64,000 nucleotides of DNA from Thalassia testudinum. Its lineage: Eukaryota > Streptophyta > Magnoliopsida > Alismatales > Hydrocharitaceae. The notes beneath the pieces were generated by a model, which was given only the letters and a program-made list of their open reading frames with translations, did not search any database and was not told where the DNA came from. Positions 20,896-32,135 of this stretch are shown piece by piece. The DNA lies in contig JAZHRO010000013.1 in the NCBI GenBank assembly GCA_037157565.1, positions 32,740,501 to 32,804,500 of the forward strand, given 5' to 3'. A program made the position numbers and the translations under genes. Position 1 is the first letter of the stretch. Each line of letters begins with the position of its first letter.

Positions 20896-22026
20896 ATGGA
20901 GGGAAGCACATCAGCGATCAAATTTTCCGAGGGGCAGTCCACAACCCGTCCGCCCTACTTTGACGGGAACAACTACAGCTACTGGAAGCTGAGGATGAAG
21001 ACGTGGCTCCAAGCCACTAAATTCGAGGTATGGGGATGTTGCGAAACCCCATACGAGATCCCGAAGCGACCCCAAGGAGGCTACTCGCAGGTGCAGATTC
21101 TAGAGCTCTCGCTCAACTCAAAGGCAATGAATGCCTTGTATTGCGCATTGAGTACAAAAGAATTCGAACGAATCCAAGAGTGCACCACCGCCCACGAGAT
21201 ATGGAGGAGGTTGCAAGGCACTCATGAGGAGACGAGCTCGGAAGAAGATCTCGGGGAGAAGGAAACCACGTGCCTTGGTTTCATGGCAATTGGAGAAAGT
21301 GAAAGCGAAAGCGACTCAGACAACGAGGTAAATCTCGATCTTCAAGAAGCATTTAATGAACTTTTTGAGATTAGTAAATCACTTAAAATAGAAAACAAAA
21401 GTATTAAAAAGAACCTTAGTTTTCTTAAATCTGAAAATGATAGGTTAGAAAAACAACTTAAGGACATAGAAACTAGTGCTAAGGATAATAACCTGTTATT
21501 AGAAAATCATAACCTCATCAATGAAAATAATAAGTTGATTGAGGAAAATGATAGTCTTAAGTTAGAAATTTCTGATTTAAAGACTAAGATGAATACTATA
21601 GAAAAAGAAATTACATGTCTTAGGGAAAACTCTAACAAACTAATCAATAAAGTAGATGATTTTTATAGCCCTAAGGTTGAGAAAGGATCTCCATCAAGGA
21701 GACCTTCTAACAAATCCGGATCCAAGCCCACTTGGATACCGAAAAAAGAATTAGAATCTTGTTTTGTAGGGTTCAGGGATAATTACAACATAAAGGACTG
21801 GACCTACAAGCTCAAAGCTGGTCAACTCGAGTTGGGAGAACCAAAGAGTAGACCAAGGAGGAGAACAAGAAGACCGACGAGACGGCGAACAAGCAACGGA
21901 CCCGCCGCACGTCGACCACCGGATTGGAGACCGGCGCCGATGCCCGGGCCTCCAAGCTACGGATGGGAGCCCCATCCGATGTGGCATCCACCACCACCAT
22001 TCGGGCCATTTTATTGGCCATGGTAG
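20896..22026 (+). CDS. gag: Gag-like protein of the array element, copy 2
   Basis: Protein identical to copy 1 (376 residues, start and stop at the same offsets in the 3261-bp unit). Its promoter is in LTR 2 and its polypurine tracts end at LTR 3. Confidence 0.85.
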   Translation: MEGSTSAIKFSEGQSTTRPPYFDGNNYSYWKLRMKTWLQATKFEVWGCCETPYEIPKRPQGGYSQVQILELSLNSKAMNALYCALSTKEFERIQECTTAHEIWRRLQGTHEETSSEEDLGEKETTCLGFMAIGESESESDSDNEVNLDLQEAFNELFEISKSLKIENKSIKKNLSFLKSENDRLEKQLKDIETSAKDNNLLLENHNLINENNKLIEENDSLKLEISDLKTKMNTIEKEITCLRENSNKLINKVDDFYSPKVEKGSPSRRPSNKSGSKPTWIPKKELESCFVGFRDNYNIKDWTYKLKAGQLELGEPKSRPRRRTRRPTRRRTSNGPAARRPPDWRPAPMPGPPSYGWEPHPMWHPPPPFGPFYWPW

Positions 22027-22352
22027 GTGAGGTAAAATTCTTAACCCTATCTTTTTATAAGCATTTAGATAGGGAGAGTTAAAAATTAATGAGCTAATTG
22101 TCAATTTTTAAGGGGGAGATATAAGGTAGCTAAATTTCCTTTAGAAAGGGGGAGAAAAATAATAGCTATCTCATTGTTACAAAAAGGGGGAGGACATTAC
22201 CTTTGTCAAAAGAAACTCATAGAAGAGTATGTTTTAAGGGGGAGTTATAGGAAATGTAAAACCAATTAAACCTTTTTGATAATGTCAAAAAGGGGGAGGT
22301 TTTTTTTCTGCATTATTATTTACGGTTTTGTCATCATCAAAAAGGGGGAGAT

Positions 22353-24102
22353 TGTTGGTGCTAGAGCACCACGATCATTTGTTTTGATGATAACAAAACA
22401 CGTGTTATTTAACATTTGCAATTTGAGTCCTAGATTTCAGGTCAATTGCAAATGTGGACGTGTTTAGACGGAACTCGAGCTCGCATCCAGGACGGATTGG
22501 AAGAGCATGACGGAAAACAGAGGAGGTTCGCGTGGAGCGAAAGATTGAAGATGGAAGGAAATGAAGAATAGGATAGATTTCCTTCTTTTGTACTTGTTGT
22601 ATTTTTTCGTTTCTTTTGTTGCTCTTTATTTTTCCTTAGAAAATTATGTTAAAGAGCCTCAAAGAACCCTAACAGTAGTCCTAGGAACACCGGCACAACC
22701 CTAGGATACTTAGGTTTTCTGTAGAATACTTAGAAAACCAATATAGGGTTCAAACAGCACTTCCAGACGTCTAATTCCCAAATCAGACGTCTGATAAAGC
22801 ATTTTAAGACGTCTGACTGTTGTTTCAGACGTCTGATAACTGTTAGGCTGGACATAGTTAGTTCTGTCTGATGAATTCAGACGTCCAGACCTTAGACCAG
22901 ACGTCTTAGGAGACGTCTGATGACTTTGCCAGACGTCCAATTAGTGGACCGTTGGCTGGCTTAGAAAACACTCAAGATTATGACCGTTAGAGCCTTATCA
23001 GACGTCCATAGGACTTTCCAGACGTCTGATAAATGACCGTTTTGCCTCGGCTGACCCAAAATCTCTTCTCAGAGATTTTCTAGCCGTTGCAACGTTTGGA
23101 AATCAATTCCCACAGTAAAAGTAGGTTTCCAGACGTCCAGACATAGTACCAGACGTCCTGTATGTCATCTGATGGACTTGCGCAAAAACCCTGTTTAGAT
23201 CTGATTCAAGTCAGGGAGAAACCCGCATAGAATCAGACGTCTGACCTTGGAATCAGACGTCTTAAAGTGGCCTTCCAGACGTCTGATGCCAGAGTTAGAC
23301 GTCTAATAACCCTGTCAAATGTAATCATTGTCCTGATTTCGGCCTGATTCTCTTGGGCTTTGCACCCAACGGCTATAGAACCTTTCTTAAGCCTTCCAAA
23401 GCCTTCCTAAGGCCTCTATAAATAGAGGGGAGCCTTTGCAACACAAAAACACACAAGATATACACTTAGAAAAACACAAGACACACTTAAGCAACATACT
23501 TCCACTCTCTTGTGTCCAATTGAGGCCCTTGCTCTCCAAGCTCTAGTTTCATTCTCTTGAGAGCATCAAGTCTTCGCGCACCCGCTCTCCCGCCGTTGTT
23601 CACGAGAGCGACATTGCGCCGTTGCGTGGCTCACGCACCCGCGTCATCCTCGACGCACTCCTTGCAAAGGGGAGTTTCCTTATTCCTATAGAAGCTAGGT
23701 TCTTAATTACTTTGTTGGCTCTATAGGACCTGTTGTTTTATTTTATCTTTGTTATTTTGGTTGGGTATTCGCTTTGCAAATTCCCGTCTCCTTCGTGGGA
23801 CAAAATCCTTCTCGTGGAGAGAAGGGGTTGAGGAACGCTACCCTCGTACTTGTAGCGTGGTTGTATTGAGGTTGAATCACCCTCGTTTTAAGTGATTCGG
23901 TTTAGTGGATTTGATCAACTAGGTTGATCGGAAAATCCTAACTTGAGAGGGTTAGGTGGTGGTTTTCACCCGGTTTGGGTTTCCACCTAAAAATACCTGT
24001 GTACATTTTGTGATTGCTTATTTTTGTGATATTGCTTTATATAGTTCAATTCCGCTTTTTTTTTGTCACGCTGATCTCACCCCTCCAAGTAGGGAACTTT
24101 CA
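22353..24102 (+). repeat. Array LTR 3
   Basis: By eye identical to LTR 2, including the A at 23305 that only these two carry. LTRs 2 and 3 are thus the most recent duplicate pair. Confidence 0.95.
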
Positions 24103-24156
24103 ATTTGTATCAGAGCAGGTCTTGCGAGATCGGAGTAACACCCGGCAAGAGATCAA

Positions 24157-25287
24157 ATGGAGGGAAGCACATCAGCGATCAAATTTTCCGAGGGGCAGTC
24201 CACAACCCGTCCGCCCTACTTTGACGGGAACAACTACAGCTACTGGAAGCTGAGGATGAAGACGTGGCTCCAAGCCACTAAATTCGAGGTATGGGGATGT
24301 TGCGAAACCCCATACGAGATCCCGAAGCGACCCCAAGGAGGCTACTCGCAGGTGCAGATTCTAGAGCTCTCGCTCAACTCAAAGGCAATGAATGCCTTGT
24401 ATTGCGCATTGAGTACAAAAGAATTCGAACGAATCCAAGAGTGCACCACCGCCCACGAGATATGGAGGAGGTTGCAAGGCACTCATGAGGAGACGAGCTC
24501 GGAAGAAGATCTCGGGGAGAAGGAAACCACGTGCCTTGGTTTCATGGCAATTGGAGAAAGTGAAAGCGAAAGCGACTCAGACAACGAGGTAAATCTCGAT
24601 CTTCAAGAAGCATTTAATGAACTTTTTGAGATTAGTAAATCACTTAAAATAGAAAACAAAAGTATTAAAAAGAACCTTAGTTTTCTTAAATCTGAAAATG
24701 ATAGGTTAGAAAAACAACTTAAGGACATAGAAACTAGTGCTAAGGATAATAACCTGTTATTAGAAAATCATAACCTCATCAATGAAAATAATAAGTTGAT
24801 TGAGGAAAATGATAGTCTTAAGTTAGAAATTTCTGATTTAAAGACTAAGATGAATACTATAGAAAAAGAAATTACATGTCTTAGGGAAAACTCTAACAAA
24901 CTAATCAATAAAGTAGATGATTTTTATAGCCCTAAGGTTGAGAAAGGATCTCCATCAAGGAGACCTTCTAACAAATCCGGATCCAAGCCCACTTGGATAC
25001 CGAAAAAAGAATTAGAATCTTGTTTTGTAGGGTTCAGGGATAATTACAACATAAAGGACTGGACCTACAAGCTCAAAGCTGGTCAACTCGAGTTGGGAGA
25101 ACCAAAGAGTAGACCAAGGAGGAGAACAAGAAGACCGACGAGACGGCGAACAAGCAACGGACCCGCCGCACGTCGACCACCGGATTGGAGACCGGCGCCG
25201 ATGCCCGGGCCTCCAAGCTACGGATGGGAGCCCCATCCGATGTGGCATCCACCACCACCATTCGGGCCATTTTATTGGCCATGGTAG
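24157..25287 (+). CDS. gag: Gag-like protein of the array element, copy 3
   Basis: Protein identical to copies 1, 2 and 5. Nothing distinguishes this unit in its coding part. Confidence 0.85.
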   Translation: MEGSTSAIKFSEGQSTTRPPYFDGNNYSYWKLRMKTWLQATKFEVWGCCETPYEIPKRPQGGYSQVQILELSLNSKAMNALYCALSTKEFERIQECTTAHEIWRRLQGTHEETSSEEDLGEKETTCLGFMAIGESESESDSDNEVNLDLQEAFNELFEISKSLKIENKSIKKNLSFLKSENDRLEKQLKDIETSAKDNNLLLENHNLINENNKLIEENDSLKLEISDLKTKMNTIEKEITCLRENSNKLINKVDDFYSPKVEKGSPSRRPSNKSGSKPTWIPKKELESCFVGFRDNYNIKDWTYKLKAGQLELGEPKSRPRRRTRRPTRRRTSNGPAARRPPDWRPAPMPGPPSYGWEPHPMWHPPPPFGPFYWPW

Positions 25288-25613
25288 GTGAGGTAAAATT
25301 CTTAACCCTATCTTTTTATAAGCATTTAGATAGGGAGAGTTAAAAATTAATGAGCTAATTGTCAATTTTTAAGGGGGAGATATAAGGTAGCTAAATTTCC
25401 TTTAGAAAGGGGGAGAAAAATAATAGCTATCTCATTGTTACAAAAAGGGGGAGGACATTACCTTTGTCAAAAGAAACTCATAGAAGAGTATGTTTTAAGG
25501 GGGAGTTATAGGAAATGTAAAACCAATTAAACCTTTTTGATAATGTCAAAAAGGGGGAGGTTTTTTTTCTGCATTATTATTTACGGTTTTGTCATCATCA
25601 AAAAGGGGGAGAT

Positions 25614-27363
25614 TGTTGGTGCTAGAGCACCACGATCATTTGTTTTGATGATAACAAAACACGTGTTATTTAACATTTGCAATTTGAGTCCTAGATTTCA
25701 GGTCAATTGCAAATGTGGACGTGTTTAGACGGAACTCGAGCTCGCATCCAGGACGGATTGGAAGAGCATGACGGAAAACAGAGGAGGTTCGCGTGGAGCG
25801 AAAGATTGAAGATGGAAGGAAATGAAGAATAGGATAGATTTCCTTCTTTTATACTTGTTGTATTTTTTCGTTTCTTTTGTTGCTCTTTATTTTTCCTTAG
25901 AAAATTATGTTAAAGAGCCTCAAAGAACCCTAACAGTAGTCCTAGGAACACCGGCACAACCCTAGGATACTTAGGTTTTCTGTAGAATACTTAGAAAACC
26001 AATATAGGGTTCAAACAGCACTTCCAGACGTCTAATTCCCAAATCAGACGTCTGATAAAGCATTTTAAGACGTCTGACTGTTGTTTCAGACGTCTGATAA
26101 CTGTTAGGCTGGACATAGTTAGTTCTGTCTGATGAATTCAGACGTCCAGACCTTAGACCAGACGTCTTAGGAGACATCTGATGACTTTGCCAGACGTCCA
26201 ATTAGTGGACCGTTGGCTGGCTTAGAAAATACTCAAGATTATGACCGTTAGAGCCTTATCAGACGTCCATAGGACTTTCCAGACGTCTGATAAATGACCG
26301 TTTTGCCTCGGCTGACCCAAAATCTCTTCTCAGAGATTTTCTAGCCGTTGCAACGTTTGGAAATCAATTCCCACAGTAAAAGTAGGTTTCCAGACGTCCA
26401 GACATAGTACCAGACGTCCTGTATGTCATCTGATGGACTTGCGCAAAAACCCTGTTTAGATCTGATTCAAGTCAGGGAGAAACCCGCATAGAATCAGACG
26501 TCTGACCTTGGAATCAGACGTCTTAAAGTGGCCTTCCAGACGTCTGATGCCAGAGTTAGACGTCTGATAACCCTGTCAAATGTAATCATTGTCCTGATTT
26601 CGGCCTGATTCTCTTGGGCTTTGCACCCAACGGCTATAGAACCTTTCTTAAGCCTTCCAAAGCCTTCCTAAGGCCTCTATAAATAGAGGGGAGCCTTTGC
26701 AACACAAAAACACACAAGATATACACTTAGAAAAACACAAGACACACTTAAGCAACATACTTCCACTCTCTTGTGTCCAATTGAGGCCCTTGCTCTCCAA
26801 GCTCTAGTTTCATTCTCTTGAGAGCATCAAGTCTTCGCGCACCCGCTCTCCCGCCGTTGTTCACGAGAGCGACATTGCGCCGTTGCGTGGCTCACGCACC
26901 CGCGTCATCCTCGACGCACTCCTTGCAAAGGGGAGTTTCCTTATTCCTATAGAAGCTAGGTTCTTAATTACTTTGTTGGCTCTATAGGACCTGTTGTTTT
27001 ATTTTATCTTTGTTATTTTGGTTGGGTATTCGCTTTGCAAATTCCCGTCTCCTTCGTGGGACAAAATCCTTCTCGTGGAGAGAAGGGGTTGAGGAACGCT
27101 ACCCTCGTACTTGTAGCGTGGTTGTATTGAGGTTGAATCACCCTCGTTTTAAGTGATTCGGTTTAGTGGATTTGATCAACTAGGTTGATCGGAAAATCCT
27201 AACTTGAGAGGGTTAGGTGGTGGTTTTCACCCGGTTTGGGTTTCCACCTAAAAATACCTGTGTACATTTTGTGATTGCTTATTTTTGTGATATTGCTTTA
27301 TATAGTTCAATTCCGCTTTTTTTTTGTCACGCTGATCTCACCCCTCCAAGTAGGGAACTTTCA
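25614..27363 (+). repeat. Array LTR 4 (hybrid type)
   Basis: Left part carries the base typical of LTRs 5-6 (A at 26176); the right part carries the bases typical of LTRs 1-3 (T at 26323, A at 26428, A at 27039). Private changes: A at 25851 and T at 26230. The switch falls within 147 bp, between 26176 and 26323. Confidence 0.94.
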
Positions 27364-27417
27364 ATTTGTATCAGAGCAGGTCTTGCGAGATCGGAGTAAC
27401 ACCCGGCAAGAGATCAA

Positions 27418-28548
27418 ATGGAGGGAAGCACATCAGCGATCAAATTTTCCGAGGGGCAGTCCACAACCCGTCCGCCCTACTTTGACGGGAACAACTACAG
27501 CTACTGGAAGCTGAGGATGAAGACGTGGCTCCAAGCCACTAAATTCGAGGTATGGGGATGTTGCGAAACCCCATACGAGATCCCGAAGCGACCCCAAGGA
27601 GGCTACTCGCAGGTGCAGATTCTAGAGCTCTCGCTCAACTCAAAGGCAATGAATGCCTTGTATTGCGCATTGAGTACAAAAGAATTCGAACGAATCCAAG
27701 AGTGCACCACCGCCCACGAGATATGGAGGAGGTTGCAAGGCACTCATGAGGAGACGAGCTCGGAAGAAGATCTCGGGGAGAAGGAAACCACGTGCCTTGG
27801 TTTCATGGCAATTGGAGAAAGTGAAAGCGAAAGCGACTCAGACAACGAGGTAAATCTCGATCTTCAAGAAGCATTTAATGAACTTTTTGAGATTAGTAAA
27901 TCACTTAAAATAGAAAACAAAAGTATTAAAAAGAACCTTAGTTTTCTTAAATCTGAAAATGATAGGTTAGAAAAACAACTTAAGGACATAGAAACTAGTG
28001 CTAAGGATAATAACCTGTTATTAGAAAATCATAACCTCATCAATGAAAATAATAAGTTGATTGAGGAAAATGATAATCTTAAGTTAGAAATTTCTGATTT
28101 AAAGACTAAGATGAATACTATAGAAAAAGAAATTACATGTCTTAGGGAAAACTCTAACAAACTAATCAATAAAGTAGATGATTTTTATAGCCCTAAGGTT
28201 GAGAAAGGATCTCCATCAAGGAGACCTTCTAACAAATCCGGATCCAAGCCCACTTGGATACCGAAAAAAGAATTAGAATCTTGTTTTGTAGGGTTCAGGG
28301 ATAATTACAACATAAAGGACTGGACCTACAAGCTCAAAGCTGGTCAACTCGAGTTGGGAGAACCAAAGAGTAGACCAAGGAGGAGAACAAGAAGACCGAC
28401 GAGACGGCGAACAAGCAACGGACCCGCCGCACGTCGACCACCGGATTGGAGACCGGCGCCGATGCCCGGGCCTCCAAGCTACGGATGGGAGCCCCATCCG
28501 ATGTGGCATCCACCACCACCATTCGGGCCATTTTATTGGCCATGGTAG
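27418..28548 (+). CDS. gag: Gag-like protein of the array element, copy 4 (Ser220Asn)
   Basis: Same 376 residues except Asn for Ser at position 220, in the coiled coil, from G to A at 28076. It is the only amino-acid change among the five copies. It is conservative and leaves the coiled-coil pattern intact. Confidence 0.85.
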   Translation: MEGSTSAIKFSEGQSTTRPPYFDGNNYSYWKLRMKTWLQATKFEVWGCCETPYEIPKRPQGGYSQVQILELSLNSKAMNALYCALSTKEFERIQECTTAHEIWRRLQGTHEETSSEEDLGEKETTCLGFMAIGESESESDSDNEVNLDLQEAFNELFEISKSLKIENKSIKKNLSFLKSENDRLEKQLKDIETSAKDNNLLLENHNLINENNKLIEENDNLKLEISDLKTKMNTIEKEITCLRENSNKLINKVDDFYSPKVEKGSPSRRPSNKSGSKPTWIPKKELESCFVGFRDNYNIKDWTYKLKAGQLELGEPKSRPRRRTRRPTRRRTSNGPAARRPPDWRPAPMPGPPSYGWEPHPMWHPPPPFGPFYWPW

Positions 28549-28874
28549 GTGAGGTAAAATTCTTAACCCTATCTTTTTATAAGCATTTAGATAGGGAGAG
28601 TTAAAAATTAATGAGCTAATTGTCAATTTTTAAGGGGGAGATATAAGGTAGCTAAATTTCCTTTAGAAAGGGGGAGAAAAATAATAGCTATCTCATTGTT
28701 ACAAAAAGGGGGAGGACATTACCTTTGTCAAAAGAAACTCATAGAAGAGTATGTTTTAAGGGGGAGTTATAGGAAATGTAAAACCAATTAAACCTTTTTG
28801 ATAATGTCAAAAAGGGGGAGGTTTTTTTTCTGCATTATTATTTACGGTTTTGTCATCATCAAAAAGGGGGAGAT

Positions 28875-30624
28875 TGTTGGTGCTAGAGCACCACGATCAT
28901 TTGTTTTGATGATAACAAAACACGTGTTATTTAACATTTGCAATTTGAGTCCTAGATTTCAGGTCAATTGCAAATGTGGACGTGTTTAGACGGAACTCGA
29001 GCTCGCATCCAGGACGGATTGGAAGAGCATGACGGAAAACAGAGGAGGTTCGCGTGGAGCGAAAGATTGAAGATGGAAGGAAATGAAGAATAGGATAGAT
29101 TTCCTTCTTTTGTACTTGTTGTATTTTTTCGTTTCTTTTGTTGCTCTTTATTTTTCCTTAGAAAATTATGTTAAAGAGCCTCAAAGAACCCTAACAGTAG
29201 TCCTAGGAACACCGGCACAACCCTAGGATACTTAGGTTTTCTGTAGAATACTTAGAAAACCAATATAGGGTTCAAACAGCACTTCCAGACGTCTAATTCC
29301 CAAATCAGACGTCTGATAAAGCATTTTAAGACGTCTGACTGTTGTTTCAGACGTCTGATAACTGTTAGGCTGGACATAGTTAGTTCTGTCTGATGAATTC
29401 AGACGTCCAGACCTTAGACCAGACGTCTTAGGAGACATCTGATGACTTTGCCAGACGTCCAATTAGTGGACCGTTGGCTGGCTTAGAAAACACTCAAGAT
29501 TATGACCGTCAGAGCCTTATCAGACGTCCATAGGACTTTCCAGACGTCTGATAAATGACCGTTTTGCCTCGGCTGACCCAAAAACTCTTCTCAGAGATTT
29601 TCTAGCCGTTGCAACGTTTGGAAATCAATTCCCACAGTAAAAGTAGGTTTCCAGACGTCCAGACATAGTACCAGACGTCCTGTATGTCGTCTGATGGACT
29701 TGCGCAAAAACCCTGTTTAGATCTGATTCAAGTCAGGGAGAAACCCGCATAGAATCAGACGTCTGACCTTGGAATCAGACGTCTTAAAGTGGCCTTCCAG
29801 ACGTCTGATGCCAGAGTTAGACGTCTGATAACCCTGTCAAATGTAATCATTGTCCTGATTTCGGCCTGATTCTCTTGGGCTTTGCACCCAACGGCTATAG
29901 AACCTTTCTTAAGCCTTCCAAAGCCTTCCTAAGGCCTCTATAAATAGAGGGGAGCCTTTGCAACACAAAAACACACAAGATATACACTTAGAAAAACACA
30001 AGACACACTTAAGCAACATACTTCCACTCTCTTGTGTCCAATTGAGGCCCTTGCTCTCCAAGCTCTAGTTTCATTCTCTTGAGAGCATCAAGTCTTCGCG
30101 CACCCGCTCTCCCGCCGTTGTTCACGAGAGCGACATTGCGCCGTTGCGTGGCTCACGCACCCGCGTCATCCTCGACGCACTCCTTGCAAAGGGGAGTTTC
30201 CTTATTCCTATAGAAGCTAGGTTCTTAATTACTTTGTTGGCTCTATAGGACCTGTTGTTTTATTTTATCTTTGTTATTTTGGTTGGGTATTCGCTTTGCG
30301 AATTCCCGTCTCCTTCGTGGGACAAAATCCTTCTCGTGGAGAGAAGGGGTTGAGGAACGCTACCCTCGTACTTGTAGCGTGGTTGTATTGAGGTTGAATC
30401 ACCCTCGTTTTAAGTGATTCGGTTTAGTGGATTTGATCAACTAGGTTGATCGGAAAATCCTAACTTGAGAGGGTTAGGTGGTGGTTTTCACCCGGTTTGG
30501 GTTTCCACCTAAAAATACCTGTGTACATTTTGTGATTGCTTATTTTTGTGATATTGCTTTATATAGTTCAATTCCGCTTTTTTTTTGTCACGCTGATCTC
30601 ACCCCTCCAAGTAGGGAACTTTCA
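28875..30624 (+). repeat. Array LTR 5
   Basis: Carries the right (R) type at all tested sites: A at 29437, A at 29584, G at 29689, G at 30300. One private change (C at 29510) separates it from LTR 6. Confidence 0.95.
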
Positions 30625-30678
30625 ATTTGTATCAGAGCAGGTCTTGCGAGATCGGAGTAACACCCGGCAAGAGATCAA

Positions 30679-31809
30679 ATGGAGGGAAGCACATCAGCGA
30701 TCAAATTTTCCGAGGGGCAGTCCACAACCCGTCCGCCCTACTTTGACGGGAACAACTACAGCTACTGGAAGCTGAGGATGAAGACGTGGCTCCAAGCCAC
30801 TAAATTCGAGGTATGGGGATGTTGCGAAACCCCATACGAGATCCCGAAGCGACCCCAAGGAGGCTACTCGCAGGTGCAGATTCTAGAGCTCTCGCTCAAC
30901 TCAAAGGCAATGAATGCCTTGTATTGCGCATTGAGTACAAAAGAATTCGAACGAATCCAAGAGTGCACCACCGCCCACGAGATATGGAGGAGGTTGCAAG
31001 GCACTCATGAGGAGACGAGCTCGGAAGAAGATCTCGGGGAGAAGGAAACCACGTGCCTTGGTTTCATGGCAATTGGAGAAAGTGAAAGCGAAAGCGACTC
31101 AGACAACGAGGTAAATCTCGATCTTCAAGAAGCATTTAATGAACTTTTTGAGATTAGTAAATCACTTAAAATAGAAAACAAAAGTATTAAAAAGAACCTT
31201 AGTTTTCTTAAATCTGAAAATGATAGGTTAGAAAAACAACTTAAGGACATAGAAACTAGTGCTAAGGATAATAACCTGTTATTAGAAAATCATAACCTCA
31301 TCAATGAAAATAATAAGTTGATTGAGGAAAATGATAGTCTTAAGTTAGAAATTTCTGATTTAAAGACTAAGATGAATACTATAGAAAAAGAAATTACATG
31401 TCTTAGGGAAAACTCTAACAAACTAATCAATAAAGTAGATGATTTTTATAGCCCTAAGGTTGAGAAAGGATCTCCATCAAGGAGACCTTCTAACAAATCC
31501 GGATCCAAGCCCACTTGGATACCGAAAAAAGAATTAGAATCTTGTTTTGTAGGGTTCAGGGATAATTACAACATAAAGGACTGGACCTACAAGCTCAAAG
31601 CTGGTCAACTCGAGTTGGGAGAACCAAAGAGTAGACCAAGGAGGAGAACAAGAAGACCGACGAGACGGCGAACAAGCAACGGACCCGCCGCACGTCGACC
31701 ACCGGATTGGAGACCGGCGCCGATGCCCGGGCCTCCAAGCTACGGATGGGAGCCCCATCCGATGTGGCATCCACCACCACCATTCGGGCCATTTTATTGG
31801 CCATGGTAG
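30679..31809 (+). CDS. gag: Gag-like protein of the array element, copy 5
   Basis: Protein identical to copies 1-3. Last unit; its polypurine tracts end at LTR 6, the outer 3' LTR. Confidence 0.85.
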   Translation: MEGSTSAIKFSEGQSTTRPPYFDGNNYSYWKLRMKTWLQATKFEVWGCCETPYEIPKRPQGGYSQVQILELSLNSKAMNALYCALSTKEFERIQECTTAHEIWRRLQGTHEETSSEEDLGEKETTCLGFMAIGESESESDSDNEVNLDLQEAFNELFEISKSLKIENKSIKKNLSFLKSENDRLEKQLKDIETSAKDNNLLLENHNLINENNKLIEENDSLKLEISDLKTKMNTIEKEITCLRENSNKLINKVDDFYSPKVEKGSPSRRPSNKSGSKPTWIPKKELESCFVGFRDNYNIKDWTYKLKAGQLELGEPKSRPRRRTRRPTRRRTSNGPAARRPPDWRPAPMPGPPSYGWEPHPMWHPPPPFGPFYWPW

Positions 31810-32135
31810 GTGAGGTAAAATTCTTAACCCTATCTTTTTATAAGCATTTAGATAGGGAGAGTTAAAAATTAATGAGCTAATTGTCAATTTTTAAGGGGGA
31901 GATATAAGGTAGCTAAATTTCCTTTAGAAAGGGGGAGAAAAATAATAGCTATCTCATTGTTACAAAAAGGGGGAGGACATTACCTTTGTCAAAAGAAACT
32001 CATAGAAGAGTATGTTTTAAGGGGGAGTTATAGGAAATGTAAAACCAATTAAACCTTTTTGATAATGTCAAAAAGGGGGAGGTTTTTTTTCTGCATTATT
32101 ATTTACGGTTTTGTCATCATCAAAAAGGGGGAGAT